Source of the DNA: Holophagaceae bacterium UBA706
GTDB lineage: Bacteria; Acidobacteriota; Holophagae; Holophagales; Holophagaceae
Assembly: GCA_002298155.1 (NCBI GenBank)
Contig: DBME01000219.1
Span: 1 to 14,235, forward strand
Length of the DNA: 14,235 nucleotides
Reading direction: 5' to 3'
Part shown: positions 14,224 to 14,235 of the stretch, piece by piece
How the letters are laid out: every line of letters begins with the position of its first letter
Numbering within the stretch: position 1 is the first letter of the stretch
The notes under the pieces: model-generated
Told to the model about the DNA's origin: nothing
The model's input: only the letters and a program-made list of their open reading frames with translations
The model's database searches: none
Program-made: the position numbers and the translations under genes

Positions 14224-14235
14224 TCACGATCCGAT

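Overview
The window is chromosomal DNA of a GC-rich Gram-negative bacterium. The best guess is Acidobacteriota, possibly the Holophagae (Geothrix or Mesoterricola type). This is inferred from gene style: an Oar-like TonB-dependent receptor with an N-terminal carboxypeptidase-regulatory domain, followed by a large NHL-repeat protein with a lipobox, in high-GC DNA. No marker gene fixes the taxon.

Layout from left to right: (1) 1-264, a non-coding leader holding a CTGTG-rich repeat and competing inverted repeats; (2) 265-2067 (+), an MscS-family mechanosensitive channel with a long coiled-coil N-terminal region; (3) 2139-2546 (+), a small membrane-anchored protein of unknown function in DNA of only about 40% GC, followed by a gene-poor stretch 2547-2986; (4) 2987-4126 (+), a secreted GH64-type beta-1,3-glucanase with the expected Glu/Asp pair; (5) 4135-5625 (-), a cytosolic HAD 5'-nucleotidase of the cN-II type, convergent with the glucanase; (6) 5744-7363 (+), a secreted PafA-like alkaline phosphatase, divergent from the nucleotidase; (7) 7364-7574, an intergenic region with a possible terminator, dyads, an extended -10 promoter candidate and a structured leader; (8) 7575-10679 (+), an Oar-like TonB-dependent receptor; (9) 10738-14223 (+), a predicted outer-membrane lipoprotein with about five Ig-like domains and twelve NHL repeats, complete just before the window ends.

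Functional reading: the right half looks like a two-gene outer-membrane unit, a TonB-dependent receptor plus a beta-propeller surface lipoprotein. It is formally like SusC/SusD but with an unrelated partner; this is a hypothesis. The centre encodes extracytoplasmic and cytosolic phosphate-ester hydrolases that could together salvage phosphate or nucleosides, next to an extracellular glucan hydrolase. The AT-rich segment around 2139-2640 is the clearest sign of foreign DNA. No RNA genes, CRISPR arrays or intact mobile elements were found. Apart from the receptor/propeller pair and the AT-rich orphan, nothing points to an undescribed system.
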